Shown here one piece after another: positions 31,581 to 43,079 of a stretch of DNA of 64,000 nt. The DNA is from Cladochytrium replicatum (taxonomy: Eukaryota; Chytridiomycota; Chytridiomycetes; Cladochytriales; Cladochytriaceae). The notes below the pieces were generated by a model, which saw nothing but the letters and a program-made list of their open reading frames with translations, was not told the DNA's origin and did not search any database. The DNA lies in the NCBI GenBank assembly GCA_025526935.1, contig JAHLKD010000087.1:168632-232631 (forward strand), in the 5' to 3' direction. Position numbers and translations under genes: made by a program. Position 1 is the first letter of the stretch. Each line of letters opens with the position of its first letter.

Positions 31581-34140
31581 CTATTGCAGTTTCACAATGT
31601 GATGATCATTATCAGCAACACTGATTGGTTCGGCCACGTCGTTATTCTGCCCAACTCTCACAGAGTCAGCAATTTGTATTACTTCCATATCGACGGGTAC
31701 TGAATATTCCAGTGATTGCGATTGTGACCTCATCTCACTTGCAACAAAGTTATCATTTGAGTCTGAGGTTGTGGGATCAATGTCGCTGTCAGTAGCCTTT
31801 GCAAGAGCAAGCGGAGTTGTAGGTTCAGTGTCGACGTCAGCAGATCGGTCATTGGCCTTGCTGACCGCCGTTTCAACTCCACCCCCTTCAGCTTCCGTGC
31901 TCACTTCCAGGCGTTTCATTTTGTCTTCGATCTAGCCATTTTCATCCGCATCGTCTCTATCCACTGATTCTTTACGCTTGAGGTTATACGTACGTCCACT
32001 TTCTGGACTGTCCCAGTTAGCTTTGACCGCTACGCGGTAGGTTATCTTATAAAATAATTAGCTAACGCTCGACTACCGTTCGTGGCTTCATTACAGAAAT
32101 TTTCTTAAAAATATGATTGTTAACATGGATGTAAATTTTGCCAGAAATGAAACCTTACGTGTATTTTTGTTCGATAAGAAGGTCGAATATTCGGCCACCA
32201 AAGTCAAGCTTATTTGGTTAGCTCTCATTTTACCAATCCGAGATGTTTTTCAATTCTGCTTTCTCCCAATCATTAACTGCCTTTTCTTCCATTGGTCGAA
32301 AAAACTTTTGTCCTGCGGCAATATTTCATCCACGAACTGGCGAACGATTTGGAGCCAACATGAGGGCCAACCTGCAACCCACAGACCTCATTGCTAAATT
32401 TTCCCGAACAAATTTCCCTACATCTTCCATTGGTTTTGGTAAACACTGGCACAACCATGTGGCGGGTATTATGCTCGAATGTGAGAAACGCCTGGTGAGT
32501 TGAGCTTTGAATTGCTTGTGGAGCAATATAAATAACATCAGCTAGAAGAGGAGAACGATCGCGCTGCGATGGAGCAAGACGAGGGGACCGAGCGACTCCA
32601 CGAAGCGTTCCGTGATGGAGCTGATTCTGGAATGGTAGGAATCGCATTTGACAACACTGGTGGCCAAGGAATCAACGGCGAAGAGTTAAACTCAACGGAT
32701 GCATTACGGCAGCACGCATCTCGTCAGCACTGGCACGTTCCTGGTCTTTACCACCTTGTCGAAATCTACAAGGAACGCACAGCCAATGGGCTAGGTAACA
32801 ATGAGTGTAAATTTTCTTTTTTTTAAAAATGACGCTGAAGAATTGATTTCGCAGGTGAAAAGTTCATGGTTGTCCCGGAGGACTTTGGTCAGATTTGCAA
32901 CGAGATTGCCAAGGACTCCGAGCCATCGTTCACAAAGATCTATTATGCAAAGTTGGATGGCTTTCCCGTAAAGACTATCGGTGTCTATGGAAGCCGGGCC
33001 ATGATAGCGAAGCTTCTTTTTCAGATCGGCGCTGTGGAGGAACAAATGTAAGTGGAGGTTGTAGTTGCGGTGTGCATTTCTCATCAATTTCCAAAGTAAT
33101 AGATCGCTGATGCTAGACACAATGCTTTCAAGACTTTACTTTCATCGTCTGAGGAAATATCATTCTGTTGATTCCGATCGTGTTTCTCGTTATCCACCTC
33201 CCTGAAGAATCCGCGTTCTCCAATATAGCAGAAACCGATACTCGTCGCAACATGATGAACTTACAGCGATACCTTTTCAAATTGACGGAGGAGCAGATCT
33301 GCCTCTTATCATCTGATGATCTCGATAAGTTTAATTGGGACATGCATATTCGGACCAGCCAGGCTGGTTCTGATCACATCGATGACGAAGAGGAGGATTC
33401 TGCGATCGATGGATGACTATTTCTTTGAATATGCGGTGCAGAAGGTGCAACAAGAGGATTTCCAGATCTTCCCGGGATATAGGGTTAATCTCGAGAAACC
33501 ATTACTAGGCAAAACATTGATTCTCTGCCTTCTTCGCAGCTCGTTGATGAAAGATTGATACACAGTGATCATGCTCCATCGCAGCGTGATCGTTCTCATC
33601 TTGCTCCATCACAGCGGGATCGTTCTGATCTTGCTCCATAGTCAACACAGGTTGTGCGACGGAGCTGGCTCCTTCATTGTCCGTGTCAACCTACACATGC
33701 GTTTCGGCCTGCACAGAATTTTCGTTGCTGTCACGCAATTCCATCATATTGGGCTGATTCTCAGAAATCAGGATTCCGGACTGATCGATACCACAGTCTG
33801 ACTGAGACTCGATCCGCGACATTTGGTTGTGATACGGGCGTTGAGCTCGCTCGTTGATCTTCCGAAGATCCAGAGCCGCAGCTTTTGACATCCCAATTGT
33901 CGTCAGCGTCAGGTCCCACAACAATTGGTTGTAAACATTCAGTGGATTTGTCTTGATCTCATGCAAACCGCCACCTACCAAACTCGTTCTCCGTATCCTC
34001 TGATTCCTCCATGTCCAACTAGTCTCTGGTAACTCGATTCTGTGGCATTGTGTGGGTTTGCCCCGCCATCCAGATAGTTTGTGCAGCTAGTCCGTGTGGC
34101 TTCGGTGGCGGATGCTGGCTGGTCAATCACACCCCTCTGG
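31581..34140 (-). repeat. Duplicated segment C, left copy (middle part flipped)
   Basis: Homologous to 43080-45600. Part P3 (31581-32560, for example MKRLEVSTEAEGGGVE and SSTHQAFLTFEH) and part P1 (about 33572-34010, for example MVGGGLHEIKTNPLN) are on the minus strand. Part P2 (about 32556-33572, for example SRQHWHVPGLYHLVEIYKER, EKFMVVPEDFGQIC, LFKLTEEQICLLSSDDLDKF) is on the plus strand. In the right copy P1-P2-P3 are colinear on plus. Coding texture with intron-like gaps (near 32798-32853 and 33047-33095) suggests a decayed multi-exon gene; I do not recognise its domains. Confidence 0.8.
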
Positions 34141-34609
34141 ACTGCTTCCTTCTTAAGTCTGAGAGAGAATGAAATTTCGTTTCATTTATATAATGTTTAA
34201 TGTGCATATTGGAACAATTCGAATAATTACAATAACGTGTTGCTCTACTACCTTCTGCTCTGCTGTTCGCTCGGGGAGTATTTACAGTATTTGTGCTTCA
34301 CGTTAATTAATCGAATATTATTATTCCCCAACGCCACACTCTCTCTTATTTTGGGATCATCACCGTTTCGGTTCGTTTCTAAAATTGTATTTTATTTCAT
34401 TACTCGGAGGTGGTGAGCTGAACACCTCTGCTGGGATGCGACGTTAACCCATTCTGAAATACTCTCTTTTCTTAGATTGTGGTCTACTGTCCCTGTGATT
34501 CTTGTTGTATCCGTGTCTCTAGGTGTGTTGGCGTCCAGTCCGAACCCGTTCCCCCTTACTCACTATAGCTGCCTCTTCAATCCACCCGCGCTTTGCGCAA
34601 TTTCTCAGC
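34141..34609. other. 5' region of the septin gene
   Basis: A/T-rich to about 34400, then pyrimidine-rich up to the septin ATG. No gene or repeat recognised. It should hold the septin promoter. Confidence 0.5.
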
Positions 34610-35832
34610 ATGCCTGCAAAGAAAACTGCCCGCGGTCGTCGTGCCGCTGGAACCCCCTTCAACCTCCTCGTGACGGGCCACAGCGGAACGGGAAAGTCGG
34701 CTTTCCTCAAAACTCTCTACGAGACCCTTGACGTCCAGAAGCTCGTCTGGCCAACGTCGGACACCCCCGCTGACGACTCCGCCTCGCCCTTCCCGCCCGC
34801 AGACATCGCCGCTCCGACCCCGTGCACCGCAAAATTCGAGTTTGACGACGACTCCACCGGCGAACGCATCGTCCTCCGCCTCATCGACTCTCCCGGCCTC
34901 CCCATCCCCGTCAACGTGCACAAGGCCCCCGCCGACAGGGATTACTCGCATCTCGCCAACGCCTGGTCCGACGAGATTATTCGCTACCTCGAGTCCCAGT
35001 TCGAGGCGACCCTGCTCGAGGAGTCCAAGGTCAAACGTAACCCGAAGAGCCCCGATTATCAGACCCACGCCTGCTTGTACCTCCTCGACCCGCAGATCTG
35101 CTACGCAAACCGCGGCCTCACCCCCGTCGACAGGCTCACCCTGAAGAGGCTCTGCACCCGCGTCAATGTGTTCCCGTGCTTGTCGAAAGCCGACCTCCTC
35201 ACCACTCGCCAGATAAAGGACTTGAGGAAATGGATTATGGACGACATCTCCCAGAACGACATCCGTAAGCATTCGAAATTTTTTCCGAATTTAATTGGCA
35301 AGAGCGCTCACTTCCTTTTTTTTTGGCAGCGATTTACAAGTTTGTGGAAGACCCAGATGTCGATTACGACGACGAAACCAAAGCCCTGAACGCCGAGCTC
35401 CGCTCCCTCCTCCCCTTCGCCATCATCAACTCTGAAGAATCCCCAGACGGCGCCGTCCTCTCCTCCCCGACCGCCGACAACGGCGAAGCCGTCGCCGAGC
35501 CAGCCGAGTCCACGAAACCCAAGTTCCTCGGACGGGAGTACACCTGGGGCGTGGTGGAGGTGACCAACCCTCTTCACTGTGACTTTATTGCGCTCAAGCA
35601 GACGTTGTTCGGGACGCACATTGACGAGCTCCGGATCGTGACGCGCGAGGCGCTGTACGAGCAGTGGCGGACGGAGAAGCTGCTCGAGGTGCGGGGGAGC
35701 ATTGTCGGCAGGGCGAGCGTCGCGGGATCGGCGCACAATACGCTCGAGCACGCGACGATTCGGAGTCAGAAGATTGCGGCGGCGGCGGGTGTGAAGAGCG
35801 GGTCGGGCACGCCGGTGCCTGTTGAAGAGTAA
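34610..35832 (+). CDS. Divergent septin GTPase
   Basis: Two exons, 34610-35264 and 35330-35832, with a 65-nt intron; 385 residues. Septins polymerise into GTP-bound filaments at the cell cortex and division or rhizoid necks. G1 is GHSGTGKS (23-30), G3 is DSPG (93-96, usually DTPG) and G4 is SKAD (192-195, usually AKAD). The core HACLYLLDPQ and DRLTLKRLCTRVNVFPCLSK is characteristic. The septin unique element is in exon 2: PFAII, then GREYTWGVVEVTNPLHCDF and TREALYEQWR. It has no basic N-terminal stretch before G1 beyond KKTARGRRA, and the C-terminus is a short Ala/Gly tail without a coiled coil. The altered G motifs and missing coiled coil mark it as an atypical septin. The start at 34610 is chosen because it lies just before the domain; the frame is open upstream. 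Confidence 0.88.
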
Positions 35833-37464
35833 AACTTTGTGCGACTTGCGCTATTGTCCAATCGGTTTTGGTGATTATGATTTTCTCTTTGAAAAGGGTT
35901 TTGTTTGATTGGTTAGACCAGCCGGCGCGTTGGATCTGCGAGGTTTGTCTTTTTGGTGATTGGTGTGAAGCACGGCGGATTTTTGTTTTTACGGTTAATG
36001 CTCCTTTCTCGTTTTCCTGTACGAAACGCTTTCACACTCTCCATTTTCCTCACACAATGTAATGCACTCGTTATTTTTTACATCACGAATGCTTCTGTTG
36101 TTAACTTCAGATATTCGCATTGGGATTTCTATTCTAGTGCGACTTTCCGGACTTTAGAGTATCTTTTCAATCTAGATGTTTCTCAAATCACCTTCTGGCA
36201 CACTCCTACCTCTGGCTTGTAATCTCTTACCAATCACGGCCTCTTTTTCACTTCCGCTGTTGGTTTTGGTAGTGGTTAACATAAAAAAACTTGAAGAATT
36301 ACCAAAACTCTCATGCACAGCGAACCAACCTCATCATCGACGACCGATCTGCGCATTATTCGACAATCATTCATGGTTCTCGGCTGCCCAAGTCCAGTCG
36401 ATTGAAATCTTTCCCTGTCGCACATTATTGCCTCTAACCAGAAGTCTGATCTGACACTCCGGCAATGCTGCCCCGTCCGGTTGGGAGACGTGGGAAGGCT
36501 TTATGCAACGTAAGGGATCTTCTCACACATCTTTCACGCAGCTAAGAATCGACGGGTGAAGCCTCTCGAGGATTCCCGATCTGATCCAATCTTGCTTTTT
36601 AACCCTGTCATGTTGATCGCCTGTCGTTCAACTTTGCCGTGTCATCCCCGCTTTCCGATTCTCAACATCTGCAAGCGGAACCTATTGGGGTGAGCGTGAG
36701 TCATATGAATGATGGCTTCTTTCTTTCATACATTCTTGGATTCACCATCACGATAAATAGTCTGAAAAGATCGCCGCTTCTCTGCCTGAGATCCGTGACT
36801 ATTCCACCCGGCGAACAATGACTGGATGGTTGCTGAGCCAAAGAGAGAGGTCTCAAGTCTCTTTGAGCTTATTCGCTGTGAAAAATCCAGCACGCGACCT
36901 CGCAAATATATGGTCTTTTCGGGACTCAAGGACTTCTCCGATTTTCGCTCAAGTCTTTCCCTTACCGCAATGCGCAGCGCTTTATCTCCTAGTGGCATTG
37001 ATGCATCACGGTATAAGCAAAGGTATATTGTCATATTTCAAAAATAATGGGTTCACCGTTTTTACCACATGCCGTTAACGATCCGGGCACAGCTGAATAA
37101 AAATTCTGTTCTTCTCATCATTCGCACATCGCAGCAAGGACGATCTCTCTACAAGCAGAAGGAGCTAGGTCTATCATACCATCGCATCAATCCTCTCCTT
37201 CATCGCTCGCTGTGATCCCCGTCTTCCGCATCTCACACGGCTCGCAGTATTCCCCACCCCAGCCTTCTCTCTACAGCCTCTCCCCGGGCGCTGCCTTACT
37301 TCTTTGCCGAGCACGGGGAGCTCGCAAAATGGAGACATGCGGCCAGCACTATTGGATTCACAGGGAAATTGACGGATGGTGTAGGTTTTTCATTTGTTCA
37401 CTTCTGATTCCCAGCGCAAACATTACTCAGCATCGCACAACCTCCGAAAGGATGGTCAAAATGA
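35833..37464. other. Intergenic stretch after the septin
   Basis: Begins with the T-rich 3' UTR of the septin gene. Short open frames show no recognisable protein, repeat or RNA gene. Confidence 0.5.
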
Positions 37465-38210
37465 CGCGAGATTTCTTGGAGAACCCGGACGACTGCCAGT
37501 GTCGTACAACTGAAGTTCAATTCGATTCGACACCGGGAGGAAGATGACCAGAACACCATTGCCTACCTTCGAGGTCAGCTGTCGGATACGGAATTTGAGA
37601 AAAGAGCTCTTCAGACTCTCACTCTGCAACAGCAAAACGACCTCGTCCAGCTGCACACCCAATACCAAGCGCACGCTACCGACCTTCTCACAGAAGCGTA
37701 TAATAGACAACGAGCTACATCACCAATTTTCAATAGTGAAAAAACAGGATTATGGGGAAGAATGTCCTTTGGTCCGCTTTTATTGCATCGTTGGCACAAA
37801 AACAAAACTGTCTGTGTTCGTTTGCACATTTTAATCTAAGCTGACCGGAAAAGAGCGAATTCTCCAAACAGGCTTCGCGAAACAAACAGAGAACTGGTGG
37901 ACTCAATTTCCTGCCCGCAGTCCCGCGAACATGATCGTCTCCTTTCGACAAAAAAGTCTGCCATCCTGTGATAAATGGGAAGAAAGGTGCCATTTTGATA
38001 ACGAAGGACTGGGTCAAAACCGTATCCAGTATTGAACACCAGGTGCTGGTACTTCTAGAGGAACAGAACGAAATAAATTCCAAAATTTCTGTCGAAAAGT
38101 TGAGCCCCAAAATTTTGACTCGTCAACCGAAAGGCAACAGGCTTTGTGTGGCAGCATCATCATCGGAAGAGACTGAAGAGACGACAAGAAGCTGTTGTTG
38201 CTGCTGACGC
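37465..38210 (+). CDS. Possible coiled-coil exon(s), unrecognised
   Basis: An open stretch at 37465-37840 (frame of base 37501) encodes a charged helical segment, for example TIAYLRGQLSDTEFEKRALQ and TLQQQNDLVQLHTQYQAHAT, with heptad texture and no ATG near its start. A second frame at about 37968-38207 gives another Glu-rich helix (HQVLVLLEEQNEINSKI). They could be exons of a coiled-coil gene or its remains. No function can be named. Confidence 0.35.
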
Positions 38211-38311
38211 AGTGCTCTGAGTAGGTATTCTTATCAACCAAAACGACAGAAGCGTTTTATCTTGCATGACCTGACCACTTGGAATAGCTTATCAAAGGCG
38301 AGGAGCGCCCA

Positions 38312-40402
38312 ATGACATTTCCACTTCCACTGCTCACCGGCCCTGGAATGGCCATCATTCCCGCAAAAGTGTTGCTGTCGCGCTCGTCACGGAACGCCTC
38401 CGCTTCTGCATGTCCTGACCATTCCACAACCTCAGACATCGATTTGCCGCTCCCGAAAACCAGGAGAGAGGAACAGTCGCATGCTCTACATGTTTCTACA
38501 TGGCCCCAAAATTCCATATACCACCTCAACGAAAGAGCGGGGACGTCGTCAGATGAGGAGACATCACACACGTCTTTGAACGGCAGACGAATGCCAGTTG
38601 AAATATTGACCCTCGTCATCGAACATTTGCAATCGCTCGACCACGTAGCAAAGTGCATGCGAGTGTGCAAATTGTGGCACGAGGTCTCTTTGGAATGCCT
38701 ATGGCGAAAACCCAGCATAAATATCGTGTGGAACGGACTAATCGGAGAGGCTGCCGAGCTTGCCGCAGAAGAGCTCGGCCAACTCGCAGCAGCCCCATCT
38801 CCTTTCGCCGGGATTCTGAGTTCCGCCAATAGTAGCGACGCAGAGTCAATTCGGAGCGGTCGGTCGATGTGCATGTCTGTGGATCTGGGCACTGCTGTAC
38901 TGGAATATCTTTCACCTTACGCAAGAGTCGCGGGGAGCCATGTTCGCTCCCTAAATCTCGATTCTCTGTGTCTGTACAACCGCCCGAAAGATCAGGTCTA
39001 CCGATGTGCACTCGCCGGTCTTGCAGCTGTGTGCACAAATCTTCAAGACCTAGAGATCGACTCTCGCTTCACCAAGCACAAAGAACATGTCGGCGATGAC
39101 ATTCTTCTCCGTTTCAGATTAGAGAATTTACGCTCGCTGAGAATAGAGAGTGCTTCCATCACGGATGCTGTGCTGGATCGATTGGGCGCTGTGGACAATG
39201 GGAAATTGCAGTCACTCTCCTTTGCATACTGCAGAAACCTTACAGTAGAGGGCTTACTCGGCGTCCTTACACGGTGCTCGTCGATCCAAAACCTGAACTT
39301 ATTGGAACCAGCACTGGTATCCTCCAAATGGGTGTGCTTCGTGGCGGGAAGATATTCCACCTTGCGAGAACTCAGACTACTCGGCTTTCTCTGCGCAGAT
39401 GATTTGCCAGACGACTTCCTGGAATTCCCTCCGGCCGCATTTTCTTCTCTCAAAGTCTTTGAAATGAAGCAACCGATCTATAGCGTCCCACCCCCGGGCA
39501 CCGGCATCGGGTCACCCCCGAACTCCCCTTCTTCGCCCATCGCCAGATCCCGCCAAACAGACCCCAGCATCATAGCCTCGATCCTCTCCCCGGCGAGTTC
39601 CCGCACACTCACCCAAGTCCACCTCTTCGGCCCCTTTGTAACCGACGACCTCGTCGACCACATAGTATCCATCCACGGCGCACTCTCAGGCGGCTCCCTC
39701 CAAGTCCTCAAGCTCGGCCAATGCCGTCTCTCACCCTACGCCCTCCACTCTGTCACACGCCATTGTTCCAAACTCACCGAATTCGAGCTCCGCGCCGTGT
39801 GTCTCGTCCGCACCTCACCGCACGTCGGACGAAGCAGGTTGGGCGGCATCTCGAGGCGCGACGAGGGCTACGGTGGCTGCGAGATAGTCGACGATGCCTG
39901 GCTGAACGCATTTGCATCTCGCAACGCCGGCACGATCCAAAACCTGTTCATCAAGCTCCGGGTCCCGAGATCCACGGGCGAGGAATCCGAGTGCCCGCTC
40001 GTGAGTATCACCGAGGCCGGTCTGGCGCATCTGATGCGAAAGGCGGGTCGGACGTTGGTCAAACTGTCGTTGATCTATGACCATGCGAGGTTTGACCTCG
40101 ACAGGGTCGGCGAAGTGCTTGGAGACTGCTGCGATGGGCCGAGGTTTGAAAAACTGCGCGAGTTTGGGATTCACGGGATCGTTGAGCCGAATGAGGACAG
40201 GAAGGTGTTGAGGTTCATCGAGCGGTATTGTTGTGCGCTGGAGGTGTTTGATTGCGACGTGTCGAGAGTTGCGCACAGGGTCCAAGCGATGCTGGTGAGG
40301 AGGAAGAGACTGATGATGGAGAACGGGTTTGACAACGACGATTTGCAACGAAGTAGTCGAAAGGGCTCCCCGGAGCAAACAGGTGGGACTATTGCTGCTT
40401 AG
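38312..40402 (+). CDS. F-box / leucine-rich-repeat protein
   Basis: A single open frame of 696 residues. The F-box lies at about 93-135 (RMPVEILTLVIEHLQSLDHV, then MRVCKLWHEVSLECLW). It binds Skp1 in SCF ubiquitin ligases. Downstream are irregular leucine-rich repeats from about 210 (HVRSLNLDSLCL, LQDLEIDSRF, NLRSLRIESASITDAVLDRL, LQSLSFAYCRNLTVEGLLGV, SIQNLNLL), presumably the substrate-recognition face. A Pro/Ser-rich insertion at about 390-420 interrupts them. The C-terminus is basic. The N-terminal 90 residues look disordered; an internal ATG at 38348 or the one at the F-box (38591) could also be the start. The substrate is unknown. Confidence 0.82.
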   Translation: MTFPLPLLTGPGMAIIPAKVLLSRSSRNASASACPDHSTTSDIDLPLPKTRREEQSHALHVSTWPQNSIYHLNERAGTSSDEETSHTSLNGRRMPVEILTLVIEHLQSLDHVAKCMRVCKLWHEVSLECLWRKPSINIVWNGLIGEAAELAAEELGQLAAAPSPFAGILSSANSSDAESIRSGRSMCMSVDLGTAVLEYLSPYARVAGSHVRSLNLDSLCLYNRPKDQVYRCALAGLAAVCTNLQDLEIDSRFTKHKEHVGDDILLRFRLENLRSLRIESASITDAVLDRLGAVDNGKLQSLSFAYCRNLTVEGLLGVLTRCSSIQNLNLLEPALVSSKWVCFVAGRYSTLRELRLLGFLCADDLPDDFLEFPPAAFSSLKVFEMKQPIYSVPPPGTGIGSPPNSPSSPIARSRQTDPSIIASILSPASSRTLTQVHLFGPFVTDDLVDHIVSIHGALSGGSLQVLKLGQCRLSPYALHSVTRHCSKLTEFELRAVCLVRTSPHVGRSRLGGISRRDEGYGGCEIVDDAWLNAFASRNAGTIQNLFIKLRVPRSTGEESECPLVSITEAGLAHLMRKAGRTLVKLSLIYDHARFDLDRVGEVLGDCCDGPRFEKLREFGIHGIVEPNEDRKVLRFIERYCCALEVFDCDVSRVAHRVQAMLVRRKRLMMENGFDNDDLQRSSRKGSPEQTGGTIAA

Positions 40403-41426
40403 ACCATTTGCGAATATTGCCTTCTTCTGTCGATTTGCTTACATTTTTTCCGTTTTTGTGCTTCTGCACGTTTTGCATTTGACTCTGCTTTTCTTGTATC
40501 CCGGGTGGATCTACGTTTCTCCCGATGCTCATTGTTTACTATTGTTCTATTCTTTTTTTTTTGCTCATTTTCCGTATTTGTTGAACTGCTTTTACTATGT
40601 GTAACCACCTTATAGATCTCAAAACGATTGTTTTCCTTGACTGGTTGTGAAACTGCTTGTTGCAACAGCTGTCCGAACATTCAAACAAAAACTTCAACGT
40701 TAAACCTTCCTACAGAGCAAACCATGTTTTTCTTTGCGTTTCTTTGGGATCAGACAAAAAGAGCAAAAGCCATAAGAGGCGTTCATAACAGAGTGTTTGT
40801 CTCCCACAACATCCATGTATTAAAAAGTAGGGCTCGAAGAAGGGAAATGGGGATCAGAAAATGCGAAGGTAATGGCCAGAAAAACAAAATATAATCCCGC
40901 ACTTTTTTGGGAACATCATCGAAAACTTTAAAAGAGAAAGAAAACGAGAAGGGTTCAATCAGGATGGAGAAAACAAACGTTTCTGTTTTTTCTTGTTTTG
41001 TGATTGTAGCTTTTATTGTACTAGAACAACACCATTGATGGGTGGCTTTGACATTAAAACATGTGATTGATGGAACTGTGGGCTATATGATCAGATGCCT
41101 ATCAGAATGGTGATCTGGTCTTTAGAAATAGACCAGTCATATAGGATAGTTGCATGGTGCGTAAGATGTATTTCTTTGCTGTGTTTCTCATAAGAATCTA
41201 AATATCAATTGTGAATTGGATTCGAAACAATGAGATGAACGAAATTACGTTATTTGCTTAACTAAAGATGTTCATTACGCAGCATCGCAAGATCAAGTCG
41301 AGGGCAGCATTTATGGTGAACCTACCATACATACTGCTCATATTTGTGTCTCCGCGTTTGGATTCTTCCATTTATGACATCATTAATTACTATAAATTAA
41401 TCAAATTTTCAATCCACTGTCGAAGA
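40403..41426. other. Intergenic stretch between the F-box gene and GST
   Basis: T-rich 3' UTR to about 40620, then A/T-rich DNA. No gene or repeat recognised. The GST promoter should lie before 41427. Confidence 0.5.
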
Positions 41427-41956
41427 ATGGCTCCTCTTGTAAGACCACTGATGATCATGATGATGATGATGGTGATGATGATGACATTCCATTGCTTAAC
41501 AGACCTTCTACGACAATGCCCTGGCATACAACACCGCTCGTGTGCGCATCGTCCTGCTGGAAAAGAACCTGCCGTACCACCCCATCAACCTGAACCTCAT
41601 GAACGGCCAGTCTCTCTCGCCAGAGTACGCCAAAGTGAACCCGAACCTCTGGGCACCCACGCTTATCACTCCAGACGGGAAAACCTTGACCGACTCTGTG
41701 TCGTGCTCGCGCTACGTTGACACCGCGGACGGAAAGCCGCTTGGTTCTGCTGACGGCGTTGAAGCTGCAAAGGTCGACGAGTGGGTTGACAGGATTGCCC
41801 AGTGGGACGGGAACTTGTTCATGCGTGCCCAAGGTTCTCCAACCGTGTTGAAGGTTTTGGCGCAGGCGAACGAATTCAAGATCAAGTTCTCTGCTGCTCG
41901 TGCCAAGGAGGTGTGTTTATAAGTAAAACTCATGAACCGCTCCTGCGGTCTGTGTG

Positions 41957-42039
<83 letters not shown>

Positions 42040-42490
42040 CATACTTGTTGTCTTGTCCATTTAGCTGATCAGCTTTTTGATATTTTAGCACCCACACCTC
42101 AAGGAGGTCTATGAGCGAAAGATCGAAGCTCTTACCACCGAAGGCAAACCCTCCGAAGCCGACATCCAGGCAAACTACGACAACCTCTCCGACCTCTTGA
42201 CGAAAGCGGAATCCGCCCTCGCCTCTTCGCCTTACTTGGCCGGGCCAGCATACTCCCTCGCCGACGCGCACTTCACAGTTGTCATCTGGCGCGTGCACGC
42301 AACCAGTGCAGCTGCAGCTGCAAAGTTCCTTGACAGCGCAAAGTACCCCAAGGTGACTGAGTACTACGAGAAGGTGAAGGCCAGGCCCAGCTTTGCCAAG
42401 ACCTTCGCTGGACCGGGAATCTCTGGCTTGTTTGGAATGATTGGAAATTTGGCCAAGATGCAGTACGCATCGCTCACCGGATCTTACTAA
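41427..42490 (+). CDS. Glutathione S-transferase
   Basis: Three exons: 41427-41438 (12 nt, only MAPL), 41503-41910 and 42089-42490; 273 residues. The introns are 64 and 178 nt. The thioredoxin-like N-terminal domain starts TFYDNALAYNTARVRIVLLE and contains the expected cis-Pro region NPNLWAPTLITPDGKTLTDS. The all-helical C-terminal domain contains YLAGPAYSLADAHFTVVIWR, the conserved N-capping/SLAD region of GSTs, and ends near TGSY. It conjugates glutathione to electrophiles; the class is not assigned, but it resembles the bacterial-type/GDAP1-like branch. Intron 1 holds a GAT/ATG repeat and intron 2 a long GT repeat, so splicing may vary. Confidence 0.85.
41959..42036. repeat. (GT)n microsatellite inside GST intron 2
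   Basis: About 39 uninterrupted GT dinucleotides fill nearly half of a 178-nt intron, close after the splice donor (GTGTGT at 41911). Confidence 0.97.
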
Positions 42491-42639
42491 GAATGATTGA
42501 TGTGAAGATGATCTGACTTTACTCAGTTGCGTTGATTGGCTAGTCCAGAGAATTGTTCCCTCTGTGCTTCCTGAATGAATATCATTTTAATTTAGTTCGA
42601 AAAATTTCTACATGTCCAAACAAGACGAGTAAGCCAAAC

Positions 42640-42890
42640 CCGAGATCCATCCCAGGCTCAATTTCTGATCCCACTATGGGGGCCACCGGTGCGTCGCAAT
42701 GGCCAGGTCTCTGTAAAACAGGCACCCAGCAGAGCCCGATCGACGTTGTCAGCAAGCCCCGCTTCGACTCTGTCGCCTTGTAATTGATCAGGAGCAACGC
42801 TCGGAACAAAGTATCCGGAGCGAGCGACACCAGATTCAACCCAACCTGCAAACCAAAGAATGCCCACAAGTTAGGAACGAAAACATTAAA
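42640..42890 (+). pseudogene. Alpha-carbonic anhydrase N-terminal relic
   Basis: The plus strand reads GASQWPGLCKTGTQQSPIDV (about 42690-42750). This is the hallmark start of alpha carbonic anhydrases (W...P..C.TG..QSPI.I/V), followed by KPRFDSVAL and an immediate TAA. After the stop the frame continues with NPTCKPKNAHKLGT. The zinc-binding HxH region and the rest of the enzyme were not found. It is a fragment of a CO2-hydration enzyme gene. Confidence 0.6.
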
Positions 42891-43079
42891 CAGACAGCAA
42901 GGCTGTCATCAACGAGGAGATGCGTTTAACATTTGACGATCGCTGAACGAAATTTTTGCAAATCACACCATTTTTTGTTCCTAAACGCATTGAACCACAG
43001 GTGTCAGCCAGCATCCGCCACCGTCGCCACACGAACTATCTGCGCAAACTATCTGGAGAGGAACAAACTCACACTGCCA

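Noticed and set aside
41452-41486. Met-rich extension of GST from reading through intron 1
   Set aside because: The GAT/ATG repeat lies inside a GT...AG intron; splicing it out joins MAPL to the canonical GST start TFYDN.
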